Shown here in pieces: positions 21,231 to 31,277 of a stretch of DNA of 64,000 nucleotides. Each line of letters starts with the position of its first letter. Position 1 is the stretch's first letter. The notes beneath the pieces are model-generated. The model saw only the letters and a list, made by a program, of their open reading frames with translations, made no database searches and had not been told where the DNA came from. This DNA comes from Leishmania mexicana MHOM/GT/2001/U1103. Lineage: Eukaryota > Euglenozoa > Kinetoplastea > Trypanosomatida > Trypanosomatidae. The stretch lies in contig NC_018306.1 of NCBI RefSeq assembly GCF_000234665.1, positions 124,001-188,000 on the forward strand. Direction: 5' to 3'. Both the position numbers and the translations under genes were made by a program.

Positions 21231-22595
21231 TCACTGCTGCTCTTCTCCCCCGGTGCTGCTGTCGCGACCTGCGGTAGCCGTCGGCGACTCCACGCGAATC
21301 CTTTTCTGCTGCGACCCGTCCGCCTCCGTGTCACGACCATCGGCGACCCCTGCCAGCCGTGACGGCAAAGCAGCGGCAGCGGCCAAGTACGGTGCTTGCA
21401 GCGGCGGCTGCACCGGCTCCAGCACGTCGGCCTCCTCATCCCTGTCGTAGCACATGTCCGCGTCAAAGCCAGAAAGGTCGCCGCAGGAGAGGAACGGGGC
21501 GAGGACCCGGTCCGCGAGCGTGCAAGACGTGTTTTGGTCGTGGCCCGCGACATCTTGCCCTGTTGCCGCTGCGGCGGCGTCACCATCCGACGCGTGTGAG
21601 AAGGGCGCAGTCGTGTCGTAGCAGTACGACGGTGCCTCCGGCGTGAAGCCGCTGGCGCGGAGTGGGCCGCCGCTCACGGTGGCCATCTCGCTCCGCTCTT
21701 CCTCCGTGCCCTTCGCATTATCAGCTTCTACGCGTGAGCCGCAGCCGGCGCTCGTCGATGCCGCACCCCTCGAGCAGCCGGTAGCGGCAGAGGAGGGCGC
21801 GGCAGCGCCAACGAAGCGAGGCACGTACCCGAGCGGCATGCGAAAGCCCTGGCAGAGAAGAAAGCTCTCCATGGACGCGTTGCGTGAGGACTTGGGCTTC
21901 ACGACGCGCACCTGTTGAAAGAAGAGCTCGCTTTTCGCGACGAGGAAGGCGGTGTTGGGGCCGCGGAACATCTTCGTCAGGAAGCAGCCACCGGCCCGTA
22001 GCACGAACGTGGTGATGTGCAGCGCCGCCAGCAGTAGGTGGTGCTGCAGGTACTCGTCCAGCTCATGCATACCCGTCACATCGGGGGCGCCGTCGCAGAG
22101 GACAATGTCCGCCTTCCGCAGTGACGCACCGAGCGCGGGAGAAGGGGCAGAGGAAGAGAAATAGCTGCTGGCAGGCTGCGGCTCGTCATCGGTGCGCGTC
22201 ACCCCCGTCGACGTCGGCGCGTTCAGCAGCCGAATAATCTCGCGCGCGGTCACCTCGCTCGTTATGTCCCCCTGAAGGAGTGTGACCCCGTCGATGGGGG
22301 CCATCTCTTGCAGGTCCACCGCCACCACGCGCGGCGTCTGCGCCAGCAGAGAGTCCCCCTCTGCCGCCGCCGCCGCGGCATTCGCGCCGATCATCTTAAA
22401 GTGCTGGGCAAGCACCTGCGACCAGCTGCCAGGCGCGGCACACAGGTCCACCGCCCCGGTGCGGATCTCGGCCGGGCTCAGGATGTTGAACTCCTCATTG
22501 ATCTGGAGCAGCTTGTACGCGCTGCGAGCACGGTAGCCCTCCTCCTTGGCCCTGCGGTAGTATATATCGCGCTTATCCTTGGATGCGCGACCCAT
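21231..22595 (-). CDS. TRM7: tRNA 2'-O-ribose methyltransferase, FtsJ/Trm7 family
   Basis: 454 aa. A SAM-dependent enzyme expected to 2'-O-methylate anticodon-loop positions 32/34 of tRNAs. The start MGRASKDKRDIYYRRAKEEG is diagnostic of Trm7/FTSJ1. The SAM motif VDLCAAPGSW is at 49-58. The K-D-K-E catalytic tetrad is visible: K28 in SAYKLL, D168 in CDGAPDV, K208 in FLTKMFRG and E243 in NASMESFLL. A Ser/Pro-rich insertion separates the motifs at about 127-158. After about residue 265 a C-terminal extension of about 190 residues, low complexity with Asp/Glu patches, exceeds the roughly 310-330 aa usual for the family. Start at 22595 matches the family N-terminus exactly. Confidence 0.93.
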   Translation of the reverse strand: MGRASKDKRDIYYRRAKEEGYRARSAYKLLQINEEFNILSPAEIRTGAVDLCAAPGSWSQVLAQHFKMIGANAAAAAAEGDSLLAQTPRVVAVDLQEMAPIDGVTLLQGDITSEVTAREIIRLLNAPTSTGVTRTDDEPQPASSYFSSSAPSPALGASLRKADIVLCDGAPDVTGMHELDEYLQHHLLLAALHITTFVLRAGGCFLTKMFRGPNTAFLVAKSELFFQQVRVVKPKSSRNASMESFLLCQGFRMPLGYVPRFVGAAAPSSAATGCSRGAASTSAGCGSRVEADNAKGTEEERSEMATVSGGPLRASGFTPEAPSYCYDTTAPFSHASDGDAAAAATGQDVAGHDQNTSCTLADRVLAPFLSCGDLSGFDADMCYDRDEEADVLEPVQPPLQAPYLAAAAALPSRLAGVADGRDTEADGSQQKRIRVESPTATAGRDSSTGGEEQQ

Positions 22596-23735
22596 TCTTA
22601 GTCCTTGCGTCTCTCGCTACCTCACTGAGCGCAGTCGGTGGCCGTCCGGCGTCAATGGGTGGGGTGTGTGGGTGGGATGAAGGCACCCTTGGGAAGGGGG
22701 CGAGATGGACTCCCGTCGGCACACAGCCGCGCAAGCGCACAAAAGTCCGTGGGTCACACGCTTCACTATGGCAGCAACGCCGCGCCGACCGGAGACAGTC
22801 GAGACAGGAGCAAAGAACGGGTGGTGCGTGCAGGGGGGGGGGAGAACACAGACACAAGTCGCAGCGGAGGTGGGAGCGTCGCCGAGGGGTGTGGATGAAG
22901 TCATGATGACGGTGATGATGAGCGGAGTGACCATTGCACGCACACACGCACACACACGTCCGCGTGTGTGTGCCGAACACATGGGGAAAAGTCTCTGTGT
23001 GGGGGGAGGGAAGGGGGTGGGCGTGCGAGCCCGTACCGGTGCACAACGGGCATTGAAGTCGATGCACCCAGGAGTGGACCCAGCTGCAGGAGGAAGGAGG
23101 TCAGGATGGGCAGAAGGACACCGAAGACGAGCCTTCGAGGATATCGAAAGACAGAGGGGGGACGAAACAGCAGCAGCAGCAGCAGCAGCTCGAGAGAGCG
23201 CCCTCTGCCCTCCCCGCGGGCGCGCTCGTGCCCACGACGTGTCTCCGCCATCCATAGTCTCTCTGCAAGTCACGCCCCGCCCCTCCCCCTACCATGCGCC
23301 GATGCCCGTCTACTCCGATGCTGCCTCGACATCGTGGGTGCCTCCGCTTGCTTGCTTCGGTTGCTTGTCTTCTATCGATGTTTAGCTTGTTTGCCTTCAA
23401 TCACACGAGGAGGTGGCGCTCCCAGTGAGAGCGGGGGGAGGGGGGCTGAGAAGGCGATGGCGGGATGGAGGCCAGCCCATCCCCCCACGCAGACCCCCCC
23501 CGTGAGCGTCCGTGTGTGCGGTGGGGGTGCGGAGAGGGAGGGAGAGTCATGCCCATAGACCTGTGTCGCTGACGACCCACCCACCGCGCACACGCACACA
23601 CACACACACGTCGAGGCAGGAGTATCATCACCGGCAGCCCCCTACCAGCCCCGTCCCGTCCTCCTCCCCCCTCCCTCCCCAAGCCCCACACGCACACAAA
23701 AGCCTTCGCAACCTTTCTCTCGCGTGCAACGTAGG
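22596..23735. other. Intergenic, no gene seen
   Basis: 1.1 kb between UBC9 and Trm7. It includes a G-run near 22836, CA-type repeats near 22939-22960 and 23590-23610, and a CAG tract near 23168-23191. No supported gene. Confidence 0.5.
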
Positions 23736-24410
23736 CTAGCCCTTCCAATGATGCCTCTGCACCTCCTCGCGCACGCGAGCCTCGTACTCCTTGATGTCGC
23801 GCATGTACACCTTGTACGGCTCCTCCTGTGCGGGGTCTTTGATGTTGGGGTGGTCCAGCAGCTCCTGGATGGCCAGCAGTATCTGCTTTATCGTGATGTT
23901 CGGGCGCCAGTCCTTCTCCTCGTTGAGGATCGAGAGGCAGACGGTGCCGCTCGGGTACACGTTGGGGTGGAAGAGCACCGGCGTGAAGACACACTTAGGA
24001 GGCTTTGTGGGGTAATCCTCCGTAAAGTTCAGGCGGAGGCGGAACTCGCCGCCCTCCCACGGCGTGCCAGGCTTCCCGGGGATGCCCGCCTCCCAGTGAA
24101 GCAGGTCCAGCCCAGCCGGGAGGGTGGCGGCGGCGGCGGAGTCCCTCGCCGCAGCAGCGCCCGCCCCGGGCGTTGTACTTGAGGGAGAGACGGACATAGA
24201 AGACGACGAGGCGGTCGCGTTGCTGGATGTCGAACCCGAGGCCGTGGGCAGCGTCAGCTGCGTTCCCTCACGCATGTGCTTCACGCCACTGACGCGGCAG
24301 CTGCCTGGGGCGATCTCGAGCGGCTTGGCCCAAAAACCAAACGGTCGATCTCTCCGCCAAGCCTTGCGCTCCTCACGCAGGCGCGACTGCGCCAGTGACA
24401 GCCCTGACAT
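23736..24410 (-). CDS. UBC9: SUMO-conjugating enzyme E2 (UBC9)
   Basis: 224 aa. It accepts SUMO from the E1 on a catalytic cysteine and transfers it to target lysines. N-terminus [20 protein letters not shown] and [10 protein letters not shown] match UBC9. The core resumes with [19 protein letters not shown] and [11 protein letters not shown]. The active site [15 protein letters not shown] places HPN at 148-150 and C158. [20 protein letters not shown] and the C-terminal helices follow. Between beta strands 1 and 2 lies an insertion of about 65 residues (about 37-100), largely Ser/Thr/Ala, against a short loop in the 158-aa animal and yeast enzymes. Start at 24410 agrees with the family; the frame upstream to 24698 is repeat sequence. 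Confidence 0.95.
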   Translation of the reverse strand: MSGLSLAQSRLREERKAWRRDRPFGFWAKPLEIAPGSCRVSGVKHMREGTQLTLPTASGSTSSNATASSSSMSVSPSSTTPGAGAAAARDSAAAATLPAGLDLLHWEAGIPGKPGTPWEGGEFRLRLNFTEDYPTKPPKCVFTPVLFHPNVYPSGTVCLSILNEEKDWRPNITIKQILLAIQELLDHPNIKDPAQEEPYKVYMRDIKEYEARVREEVQRHHWKG

Positions 24411-24421
24411 GGGGTGGGGCC

Positions 24422-24443
24422 CTTTGGGAGCGACAGAGAGGGT
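24422..24443 (-). promoter_or_regulatory. Possible trans-splice acceptor of UBC9
   Basis: A short minus-strand CT-rich stretch (24443-24430) followed by AG at 24423-24422, about 11 nt before the ATG. The tract is short, so a more distal site is possible. Confidence 0.3.
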
Positions 24444-24905
24444 GTTCCCCACACACCCTGCGTCCTGTAAGCGTGCGGTGCGTGTGCTCGGGTGATGGCG
24501 ACGTCCCCACCCACCCACCCCCACACACACACACCACCCCTCCCCCGAAAAAATAGGCGCACCGGATGCTGGGAGGATATATATATATGGGAAGAGAGCT
24601 GGAGATGGAAAAGAATTCGTGCGCGTCCCGCTCGCTGCGTTGCGCCGCTGCGGCTTCCGTCGACCGACCCACCCCGTCTCCCTCTCACGATCTCCCACGT
24701 GACAGCGGTGTGAGCGGCGCAGGCGTGTCGGGTGGAATAGACGTCTTTGTGTGTGTGTGTGTGTGTGTGTATGTGTGTATGCAGCTCAGCGGCCCGGGGA
24801 GAGTTGCAAGAGGAGAGCCTTGAGCACAGGGAGAAAAATCGCGCTGTGACAGAGCTTAATAGAAAATCTGCGGAGGAGGAGAGAGGTGAAGGGTTGCATG
24901 GGGCT

Positions 24906-24936
<31 letters not shown>
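24906..24936. repeat. (CAG)n trinucleotide repeat
   Basis: About ten CAG units in non-coding sequence. Confidence 0.9.
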
Positions 24937-24939
<3 letters not shown>

Positions 24940-25105
24940 AGGTGGAGAAGAGCACGTGCGGACATCAAGCTGGTCCTTGCGCGCCATCGTTGCTTCGGAC
25001 CACGGTATGGGGTCTGCGCCTGCACACGCCTCCGCAATACGTGGCTTCAAGCACCACGGCAACGATCTCCCGGCGACCCGTACGTGGGCAGCGGTGTGCC
25101 GAGCT

Positions 25106-25106
<1 letters not shown>

Positions 25107-25137
<31 letters not shown>

Positions 25138-25140
25138 TAT
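25107..25140. repeat. (TA)n microsatellite with CA interruptions
   Basis: A TA-rich tract interrupted by TACATA units. Confidence 0.85.
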
Positions 25141-25741
25141 GCATGTGTGCGCGTCCCGTGTAATATACTCGTGACCAGACGTGACGTGACGACACGGCAC
25201 CGCGGAGGCCGGCGCCTGCTCCCACCTGGCGGACTTGGCGCGTGCTCGTGCGCCGTCCGGCACGTCTTCCGATGCAGCGCTTTCTTCTTATTCTTTGATC
25301 GTTAGCGGGGTCACTGCCACACGCACAGACACACAGGTACACACAGGCACACAGGCACAGACAGCTGATCAACGCCGCCATGATGATCACCGAGGTCGGG
25401 CGCACGCACAACGACAACCAGCATGAGCACAGACACTCGCACGCCACCATCGACGATGGGGGGAGGAAGGGAGGGAGGGAGGGGGAAGGGGACGAGAACG
25501 TATGCACGACGGAAGCGGGCGCGACGGCGCCTTCTCCATTGACGTGCACTCAGCGACAGCCATTCCCCCCTCCCCATCAAGACCGGCATCCACACGACAC
25601 AACACGAGCGCGAGCAGCAGCACAACAGGGAATCGGCGCTGAAAACAAGAGAGGGTGGAGAGGGTCATGAGGGACGAAGCACTTCGACAGGGGGGGGGGC
25701 AGCGCGTACACCCTCAAAGACGCCGATAAAGAAAGGGCGTG

Positions 25742-28700
25742 CTACGCCTCCAAGACACGCACGCACCCAAGGGGCGGCGCGACCTGCACATAGGGGTACG
25801 CGTGCGACCGTCGCGACACCGTGTCGACGTTCCGATTCAGGCGCAGCGACCCGGCAACGAATATCGTGGAGCCCAAGCGGGCCTGTTGCCTCAGCAACGC
25901 GACAGGGACGAGATCGCCGACGCAGCGCACAACGATCAAGTCCTCGTCCACGTCCGCACCGTCCTCCTCCTCCTCTCCGTTGCCGGCGCCCACGTGGCTC
26001 CCCACCGCGTCTCCAGATGCAGCGCCCGACGACCCCGCAGAGGTGTTGCGCACTGCGAGAACGTACTGCAGAATGCGGGTGGCGCCAAGGAAGCCCTCCT
26101 GCACATCCCGCACCGTGCCGATCAGCACCATGTTCACAGCCGATCGCACGTGCACCTGAGGGGCATCGGTGCCATCGGCCGTCGTGGCACCAATGGCGGA
26201 TGCCGACGCAGGCGACCCGCCAGTGGATGCATCGGCCGTGTCGCTTGCCTCGTCGCGAATCGCCGCGCTCTCGGCACCGTCCTTGCCGCCGTCGCCGCCG
26301 CCATGATTCGGGAGGCCGGCACCGTCGCTCTCAGTGGAGCTAAAAGACTCCGCGGAGGTGCTGTGGCGCTTGGGGTACATAACGCGGTACGCCTGCTGCA
26401 CCGCCAGCAACTCGGCTCGCGCTAACAGCTGCTGGTGCCTGGCAACGCGGTAGAGGAGCCGCCAGTCCGCCTCGGAGAGGCTATCGTCCCCGTCTCCGCC
26501 AGCGCACCCATGATCCTCGTCGAGCGCAGCCGCTGCCTTGTCATCCCCGCCGCCGTAGCCGGCGTGCTCCGACTGCAAGTGGTCTTCGAGGGAGTCCAGT
26601 AGTCGGAAGCGCGGCACCCGCTCGGCGTACCAGCTCCACGCCTCAACATCCGCAAGCAAGGGTTGGTCCTCGAGGGAGCCTGACGGCGGCACACCACCTG
26701 CTGACCTCGACGAGGAGGCGCCTGCGGTCGCAGCCGACGTCGCCCCCGCAGCAGTAGAAGCAGTCCGCTCCGTATCAGACCCCGGGCGCGGCCTGGCTCC
26801 CTGATCGCCACCGCATGCACCGGCAGTCGGCGCCGCGGAGGTGGTTGCCTCCCTGCCCGCCACCAGTGACGGGGGCAGCAGCGGCGCCATGATCTTCATC
26901 AAGTCTGGCAAGGCGCGTCGCTGGCACAGCGGACACGCATACGGCCTCGCTGCCCACCGCGACAGCCACTCCATCTCCGTGGCCGGGGAAGAGACAGCGT
27001 CGCCAGCGGTGCTGCCGTCCGCCGCACCCGACTGGGCCGCGGCGGCAACCGCAGCCGCCTTACCCTCGAGGTCGACGAAGGGGTTGATCGGCTCCCTTTC
27101 CGACTCCACCAGCACAGCATTCGGGCTGTCGCCGAACGGGTTCGGGTAGTGGCGGCTGAGCTCCGCTATAGACAACTCCTGCGCGGTCGGCGCCGCCCCA
27201 AGAGCTCCACCGCCGATCCCGCCGCCGGCGGCGGCATCGATGCCGCCAGCACCGAGCGTGCCGTCGGCGTTGCGCTGCTGCGTTGGAAGCAGCCGGGGGG
27301 CCATTGTGAATGGCGAAAACACCGACAACGCAGACGAAAGCCGGCGCTTGATGCCTGGCGCGGCGCCATCTGGCGTGGCTCGCACAGTGGCCCGCTCCGC
27401 CGCCCCCTCCAACTCAGCGCGGTTGTCGGCGACGCCCTCCACGATGAGCACACTGGGGATGAAAAAGCGCCCTTGGCAGCTGTCGTAGCTCCGCTTCGGG
27501 TGTTGCCGGAGGTTGGCTCGCGTTGCGGCGATGCCAGCTGGCTTCTCGATGTCGTCTCGTGCCAGCGCCACGTCGTCCCAGACGACATCGAGAAGCTCGT
27601 CGATAAGCTCGTCCTCCGGGAAGTCGACGCGCGGTGTCGCGCGGTAGTCAGCAGCGAGATTAGGGGCGGAAGGTTTGCCAACACGTGAGCCCCCGGCGAC
27701 GCCCGCCGCGGCCGCAACCTCATCGCTCGCCTCCAGTCCCCTCGCCCTAGCCGCCGATCCCATTGGCAAAGTACGTGTCACGCGGGCTGCAGCTGCCGTC
27801 TTGGCGGTCGCCGTGGTGGCTACGGAGACAGCCTTGTCCTCGTACCCGACGATCTCGCCCGGCCCCGGGCCCTCCATTACAACCGCGCCGCCGGCGCTGC
27901 TGCGGCTGCCGCTCTGCCCGTGGCGCTGCTGCACGTGCTCCTCTGCGGTCTGGCGCCGTCTAAACGGGCGATTGCATGCACTGCAGTGGTACAGCATGGA
28001 CGGGACCACCGGCATGCGTATGGCAACTGTCTGTACTTCCGCATGCACGCTGCGTGCTGTGGTGGCGCCTTCCGCGAAGCTCACCTCTGCCGCTGACGCT
28101 GTCGCACAAGACGGTGCGGGGGGAGGCACACTGGAGGCGGCGTCGCTTGCGCTCGGGGCGGCGGCTTCTGTTCCCGCCCGCCTTGGCGCTGGAACCCATA
28201 GCGAGCGCGTGCCGGTCGTGGAGAAGGGCGGCGGGTTGTGGGTAGGGCGGTAGGCAAGGCACGAGGGCTCCACTATGAGCTCCGCATCCGTCGTGCTGCC
28301 GCCGCCGCTAGCGCCTCGGCCGCGCTTGTTCTGGACTGCCTCCATGGCCGCCGTCATGGCCGCCAGTCGGTCCCGCTGCGCCGATGGGTAGATAGGCTCC
28401 GGCACGGCAGGCGGGCCGGCGTTCGGGACGGAGGGCGCGAGCTGCGGTGGCACGTTGAGCCACACGCCATGCTTGTAGTGCGCCTCCTCGAGGAGGGTAC
28501 GATGCAGGTCGACATCGGACAAGATAAACGTCTCGTGGAAGCAGAACGCGGGGCTCACGCCGTGCGACGACGACAACGGCGCCGCCGCAGCAGCAGCAGC
28601 GGCAGCCGCAGCCGCACTGTCGCCTCCGCTAGGAGGCGCTGGTGCACTGCCGTCACGGACGCCGCTACTGCCGAAGTCGCCGTCCGTGGTGCCCGAGGGA

Positions 28701-28840
28701 CGAGTCGATGGTGTGCTGGCGTGTCGAAGGGCGGCGGTGTACGCGAAAGCTGAGCGGGCCGGATGCGCAAGGTGGCGCCATCGGCCGCGCACGAGCAGCG
28801 ACGTCAGCGACGGACGCGAAGAGCGTCGCATCGGCAGCAT
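25742..28840 (-). CDS. KREPA1: Editosome structural protein KREPA1 (MP81)
   Basis: 1032 aa. A mitochondrial scaffold of the RNA editing core complex that organises the U-insertion enzymes. The head MLPMRRSSRPSLTSLLVRGR is basic and presequence-like. C2H2 finger 1 spans 284-307: C286, C289, H302, H307 in YHCSACNRPFRRRQTAEEHV. Finger 2 begins YACPLCQRR (C636, C639), and its histidines appear only at H754 and H759 in SLEDHLQSEHAG. The OB-fold is the C-terminal 130 residues, from AVNMVLIGTVRDVQEGFLGA (901-920) to VAGSLRLNRN and PYVQVAPPLG, with an acidic loop at about 955-967. Long Ala/Gly/Ser segments (75-88, 530-550, 660-720) make it larger than the roughly 760 aa I recall for T. brucei. Two fingers plus a terminal OB-fold, beside UBC9 and RPN6, fit KREPA1 rather than KREPA2 or KREPA3. 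Confidence 0.88.
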   Translation of the reverse strand: MLPMRRSSRPSLTSLLVRGRWRHLAHPARSAFAYTAALRHASTPSTRPSGTTDGDFGSSGVRDGSAPAPPSGGDSAAAAAAAAAAAAPLSSSHGVSPAFCFHETFILSDVDLHRTLLEEAHYKHGVWLNVPPQLAPSVPNAGPPAVPEPIYPSAQRDRLAAMTAAMEAVQNKRGRGASGGGSTTDAELIVEPSCLAYRPTHNPPPFSTTGTRSLWVPAPRRAGTEAAAPSASDAASSVPPPAPSCATASAAEVSFAEGATTARSVHAEVQTVAIRMPVVPSMLYHCSACNRPFRRRQTAEEHVQQRHGQSGSRSSAGGAVVMEGPGPGEIVGYEDKAVSVATTATAKTAAAARVTRTLPMGSAARARGLEASDEVAAAAGVAGGSRVGKPSAPNLAADYRATPRVDFPEDELIDELLDVVWDDVALARDDIEKPAGIAATRANLRQHPKRSYDSCQGRFFIPSVLIVEGVADNRAELEGAAERATVRATPDGAAPGIKRRLSSALSVFSPFTMAPRLLPTQQRNADGTLGAGGIDAAAGGGIGGGALGAAPTAQELSIAELSRHYPNPFGDSPNAVLVESEREPINPFVDLEGKAAAVAAAAQSGAADGSTAGDAVSSPATEMEWLSRWAARPYACPLCQRRALPDLMKIMAPLLPPSLVAGREATTSAAPTAGACGGDQGARPRPGSDTERTASTAAGATSAATAGASSSRSAGGVPPSGSLEDQPLLADVEAWSWYAERVPRFRLLDSLEDHLQSEHAGYGGGDDKAAAALDEDHGCAGGDGDDSLSEADWRLLYRVARHQQLLARAELLAVQQAYRVMYPKRHSTSAESFSSTESDGAGLPNHGGGDGGKDGAESAAIRDEASDTADASTGGSPASASAIGATTADGTDAPQVHVRSAVNMVLIGTVRDVQEGFLGATRILQYVLAVRNTSAGSSGAASGDAVGSHVGAGNGEEEEDGADVDEDLIVVRCVGDLVPVALLRQQARLGSTIFVAGSLRLNRNVDTVSRRSHAYPYVQVAPPLGCVRVLEA

Positions 28841-31277
28841 GAATCTCCTTTTTCCTCAAGGGCGCATGCCCGTGTGTGTGCGTGTGTGTGCGTGTGTGTG
28901 TGTAAGAGAGAGAGCGCAACACGGAAGGGTGCAGACGGAGAGCAGCGAAGAAGGTAATAGGCATCCAAGAGGGGGGAAAGACGTGAAAGCCAAGCAACGG
29001 CGTGCAGAGCCTACGCAGCTTCTTGCGAGTGCGAGCGCGGACGCGGGCGGCATGTCATCCCCCGCGCCCTCCGTCTTCACCTCCGCCCCTTTTCCCCATC
29101 ATCCTCCGCGAGCTGCGCACACCCGCGCGTGCGTGGCAAAGGACAGGAGAGAACAGAGCGTCCCACACGCACAGCACGACCATGTCGGCTGTTTTACGTG
29201 CCCTCGCCTCGCCTTACGCGAGCACCGTCGCACACACGTGCCCGGTGCCGCATGCGGTGACCGCCTCCCTCCCTCTTCTCGGAGCCGTCGTGTCTTCGGT
29301 TGCCATGTAAGTGCTGTTGTTGCTGCCCAGGCAGGGGGGCGGGTGGGTTAACTTTAGGAAGACATTGTTAGAGACAAGCCCGCATCGCCGGCGTGGCCCA
29401 GCACACGTCGCGCAACGCACGCCGGCAAGACACAGATCAAGGCGTCCCGTGGGACAGAGAATGGGTGCCCCGTCTACCGCAGAGGCAGAGAAACACACGG
29501 GCAGCACCCACCCCCATGCCCTGACGATGAAGGACACCGGCAGCAGCAGCAGCAGCAGCAGCAGACACACAGAGAGAGAAGTGCAGCGCAAGCCGAAGGG
29601 CCGTCCCCGCGCACCCCCTCGTGCTACCGGTGGTCCGGAATAAAATCGAAAGAAGAAGGCCAACCCTCTGCTGATGAGCTCTTCGCCACGCGTGTGAGCG
29701 CGCGCACGAGCACCCTCGTCTCCACCTCCGAGACAGCCACGCACATGCAAAATACCATCCACGGTGGTTCCCCGCCTCTCACCGCCACGAGCGACGGGGA
29801 TTGCAAGCACCAGCACGCATGCCGACAAAGTGCAGGTGATGTGTGGGTGCGCACCCGATGTGTGCGCTGCATCGCCGCGGTAAGGGTTACGGCCCTTTAC
29901 AAGACACAAGCGAGCAGAACGTCACGTGAAAGGGGCGCGGCGGGAAGGTGTGGTCCTGCGCACCTTCAGAGAGATGGAGAGGCGCACGGGGTCGACGGGG
30001 CAAAGATAAGCGAAATACAGCACCGGCGTCCCCAATCACCCACCCACACCCTCTCCTCCCGCACGCCCGCACCACACAGCCGCCTTCACCCCGCCATCAC
30101 GTCCTCCCGCGTTGCCGACAACCAGCTGCGCCGTCGCTTGCTATTCTTTGGGGGAAGTAGCGAGCTCGCCGCTGCCCTCCGCGTCACGCAAGAACACGAA
30201 CACGGCTTAGGGACTGCGTACATGTCTATGGTCAGCACACAAGGATGCACTCGCGCCCACCCCCTGCGCCTCGCGTGCGCCGGTTGAGCATGTGAGGCGC
30301 AGGGCACGCCTACGAGCCCCCCTTTCTCCGTGAGTGGGCCGATTACAGCTGCTGCTGCCACCGCGCTTCGGCGGATGTGAGCTCTCTTGCCGCAACGGCA
30401 TACGACGGGCGCAGGGAGGGAGATGGGGCAGTCGCGTGAAGGACAGCATGGAAAGAATGGCATGTTGAAGGGAGAAGGCCGGCGGCGACAGCGAGGCGGG
30501 AAGCGCTCAAGCAACAGACCTCAGGGACACGGGAGACCAGGCGGGGCGGCTGCGCGGTTTCGACCTCGCGACTGTCCAACGAGCGTGAGGAGAGTACCGT
30601 TCACGGACAGGGACGAAGCTGGCCGGCGGTGGTGACCGGCTGAACCACTCCGCCACATCGGAGGAGGGGCGTGGAGTGGAGTGTGGAGGCAAAAGACAGC
30701 CATGCCAGCGGCCCACGCGCCCACGTGATTCAGCAGACGATCCTGTCCTCGCCGCCGTGCGCCAGTGCTGCGATGCGTAAGCCGTGCGAACGGGCACTGG
30801 GGCCGACTTTCACGGCCGCTACGGCTCTGTCTGTCGGACCCAGCGATGGTGGGGTGGGGGCAGGGTGCAGGTGGCCCGTGCACACCATCCGTGGATGGCG
30901 GGCCCGCTGCCGTCGGTCGCACACAACGGCGTGGCGTCCGGCGCCAGCGAATATAGTGGAGGCGAGGGAAGTCAGCTTCCGAGGCGTGCATCGAGTCACG
31001 AAGCGGCTGGCACCCATCCTGCGTACACCCCTCCACAACCCACCGCGACTGTTGTTGTGCCCCGGCAACGCCGCCTTGCCGCCCTTCCCGGTGATAGGCC
31101 AAAGGCGGGACACCGTTACGCCGGCCACGGTCCCCGCCAGCCTAGCGCCGCCGCCCCCCCCGCCGGCACCACCCACAACGTCAGCCACCCGTGGCGTCAA
31201 CGATAGCATCGGCGGCCACAGCGGGCTCGAGGTTTCCTCGGCATACACCGCACACCATCGACGCAATGGCCGTCGCG
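28841..31277. other. Intergenic, no gene seen
   Basis: 2.4 kb between the PSI-like membrane protein and KREPA1. It includes GT/CA repeat at 28870-28905, a (GA) patch at 28904-28916 and (CAG)n at 29541-29564. The block 30670-31270 is of higher complexity than the rest and directly follows the upstream gene's stop, so it is probably 3' UTR. A 183-aa minus ORF at 30730-31281 has no recognisable content. Confidence 0.5.

Larger units (their letters stand above)
24411..25741. other. Intergenic, no gene seen
   Basis: 1.3 kb between KREPA1 and UBC9. It has (GT)n at 24748-24780, (CAG)n at 24906-24936, a TA-rich tract at 25107-25140 and (CA)n-like sequence at 25318-25360. No supported gene. Confidence 0.5.
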
